DNA of 6,133 bases, from NCBI GenBank assembly GCA_937923355.1, contig CALAIO010000290.1, positions 1 through 6,133 on the forward strand. Direction: 5' to 3'. Source of the stretch: an uncultured Rhizobiaceae group bacterium. Its GTDB lineage: Bacteria; Pseudomonadota; Alphaproteobacteria; Rhizobiales; Rhizobiaceae. The position numbers and the translations under genes are program-made. Each line of letters begins with the position of its first letter. Position 1 is the first letter of the stretch. A model generated the notes under the pieces. It was not told the origin of the DNA, searched no databases, and saw only the letters and a list, made by a program, of their open reading frames with translations. This document shows positions 5,906 to 6,133 of this stretch, one piece after another.

Positions 5906-5948
5906 TAGCAAAATCCTTGGTTAATTTGAAAAATTAAGTGCAACTTAC

Positions 5949-5977
5949 GTAATAGTTATACTATAAAGCTTTGACAA
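5949..5977 (-). promoter_or_regulatory. Sigma-70-like promoter for the Nudix gene
   Basis: On the minus strand TTGTCA (5977-5972) is followed by exactly 17 bases and TATTAC (5954-5949), matching 5 of 6 and 4 of 6 consensus positions. Transcription would start near 5942 and leave a leader of about 37 bases with the AAGGA ribosome site. It lies in the 94-base divergent gap. For the SRAP gene on the plus strand, TATACT (5957-5962) and TATAAA (5962-5967) are possible -10 elements at a suitable distance, but no convincing -35 accompanies them. Confidence 0.5.
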
Positions 5978-5999
5978 TAATAATGGTGTTCTATCGTAT

Positions 6000-6133
6000 A
6001 TGTGTGGTCGTTTTTCATTATTGGCAAGTCCTGAAGAACTTTGCAATCTGCTTGGAATTAATGAGATGGGCGCATTCCCGCCTCGATATAATATCGCGCC
6101 TACACAGCCGATATTGACTGTTGGTACTGGACC
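6000..6133 (+). CDS. SOS response-associated peptidase (SRAP; YedK/HMCES family), partial, cut by right edge
   Basis: This plus-strand frame begins ATG at 6000 and is open to the window end (44 codons). It starts M-C-G-R-F, the invariant N-terminus of SRAP proteins. After Met removal Cys2 becomes the catalytic residue that forms a thiazolidine crosslink to abasic sites in single-stranded DNA. The conserved PRYNIAPTQP at 28-37 supplies the Asn (N31) and neighbouring residues of the active site. The Glu and His of the site would lie beyond the edge. The need for Cys at position 2 fixes the start even though the ribosome site is poor (only GGTG about 11 bases upstream). The gene diverges from the Nudix hydrolase and shares its 94-base control region. 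No LexA-type box was found there. The family's role is shielding and processing abasic-site damage. Confidence 0.93.
   Translation, partial: MCGRFSLLASPEELCNLLGINEMGAFPPRYNIAPTQPILTVGTG

Noticed and set aside
5971..5999. Plus-strand TTGACA as the -35 of the SRAP gene
   Set aside because: A -10 at normal spacing would fall at 5994-5999 and put the transcription start downstream of the ATG at 6000. Cys2 fixes that ATG as the start.
5982..6005. Possible alphaproteobacterial LexA box (GTTC-N7-GTTC) before the SRAP gene
   Set aside because: A single GTTC occurs at 5988-5991, but the position seven bases later reads TATG, so the second half-site is missing.

Overview
The window looks like chromosomal DNA from a low-GC member of the Alphaproteobacteria, most likely order Hyphomicrobiales (Rhizobiales). 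The evidence is protein family content and gene order, not a database search. A TIGR02301-type secreted protein sits next to a Nudix hydrolase with a divergent SRAP peptidase. A catalytically dead Nudix plus winged-helix regulator of the alphaproteobacterial NAD-regulator type follows an HD hydrolase and YgfZ. Every gene but the last is on the minus strand, and the DNA is densely packed with no gap over 300 bases.

Left part (1-1460). A phytanoyl-CoA dioxygenase-family gene runs off the left edge. Its ATG overlaps the stop of an upstream LysR-type regulator (ATGA), so the two form a coupled regulator-enzyme pair. About 100 bases upstream of the regulator start is a perfect 7-bp inverted repeat containing ATC-N9-GAT, the classic LysR operator pattern.

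Centre (1461-4507). Four genes run head to tail with almost no spacing: a secreted conserved protein of unknown function, ygfZ (GTG start, 2-base gap), a YfbR-like HD phosphohydrolase (TGATG junction with ygfZ) and a NrtR/NadQ-like regulator (8-base overlap). They are probably co-transcribed and translationally coupled. Together they suggest folate-dependent Fe-S maintenance, nucleotide clean-up and NAD(P)-linked control in one unit.

Right part (4599-6133). A small acidic protein of unknown function (GTG start) lies downstream of the secreted TIGR02301-type protein. Between them is a probable terminator with an unusual set of interleaved inverted repeats. Upstream again is a canonical Nudix hydrolase with a recognisable sigma-70-like promoter. 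Divergent from it and cut by the right edge is the SRAP (YedK/HMCES-like) peptidase with its catalytic Cys2.

I see no mobile elements, CRISPR arrays, tRNA or rRNA genes, and no clear evidence of a radically new system. The items most worth checking are the LysR operator-coupled dioxygenase pair, the four-gene coupled block with its unknown secreted member, and the interleaved repeats near 4904-4944.
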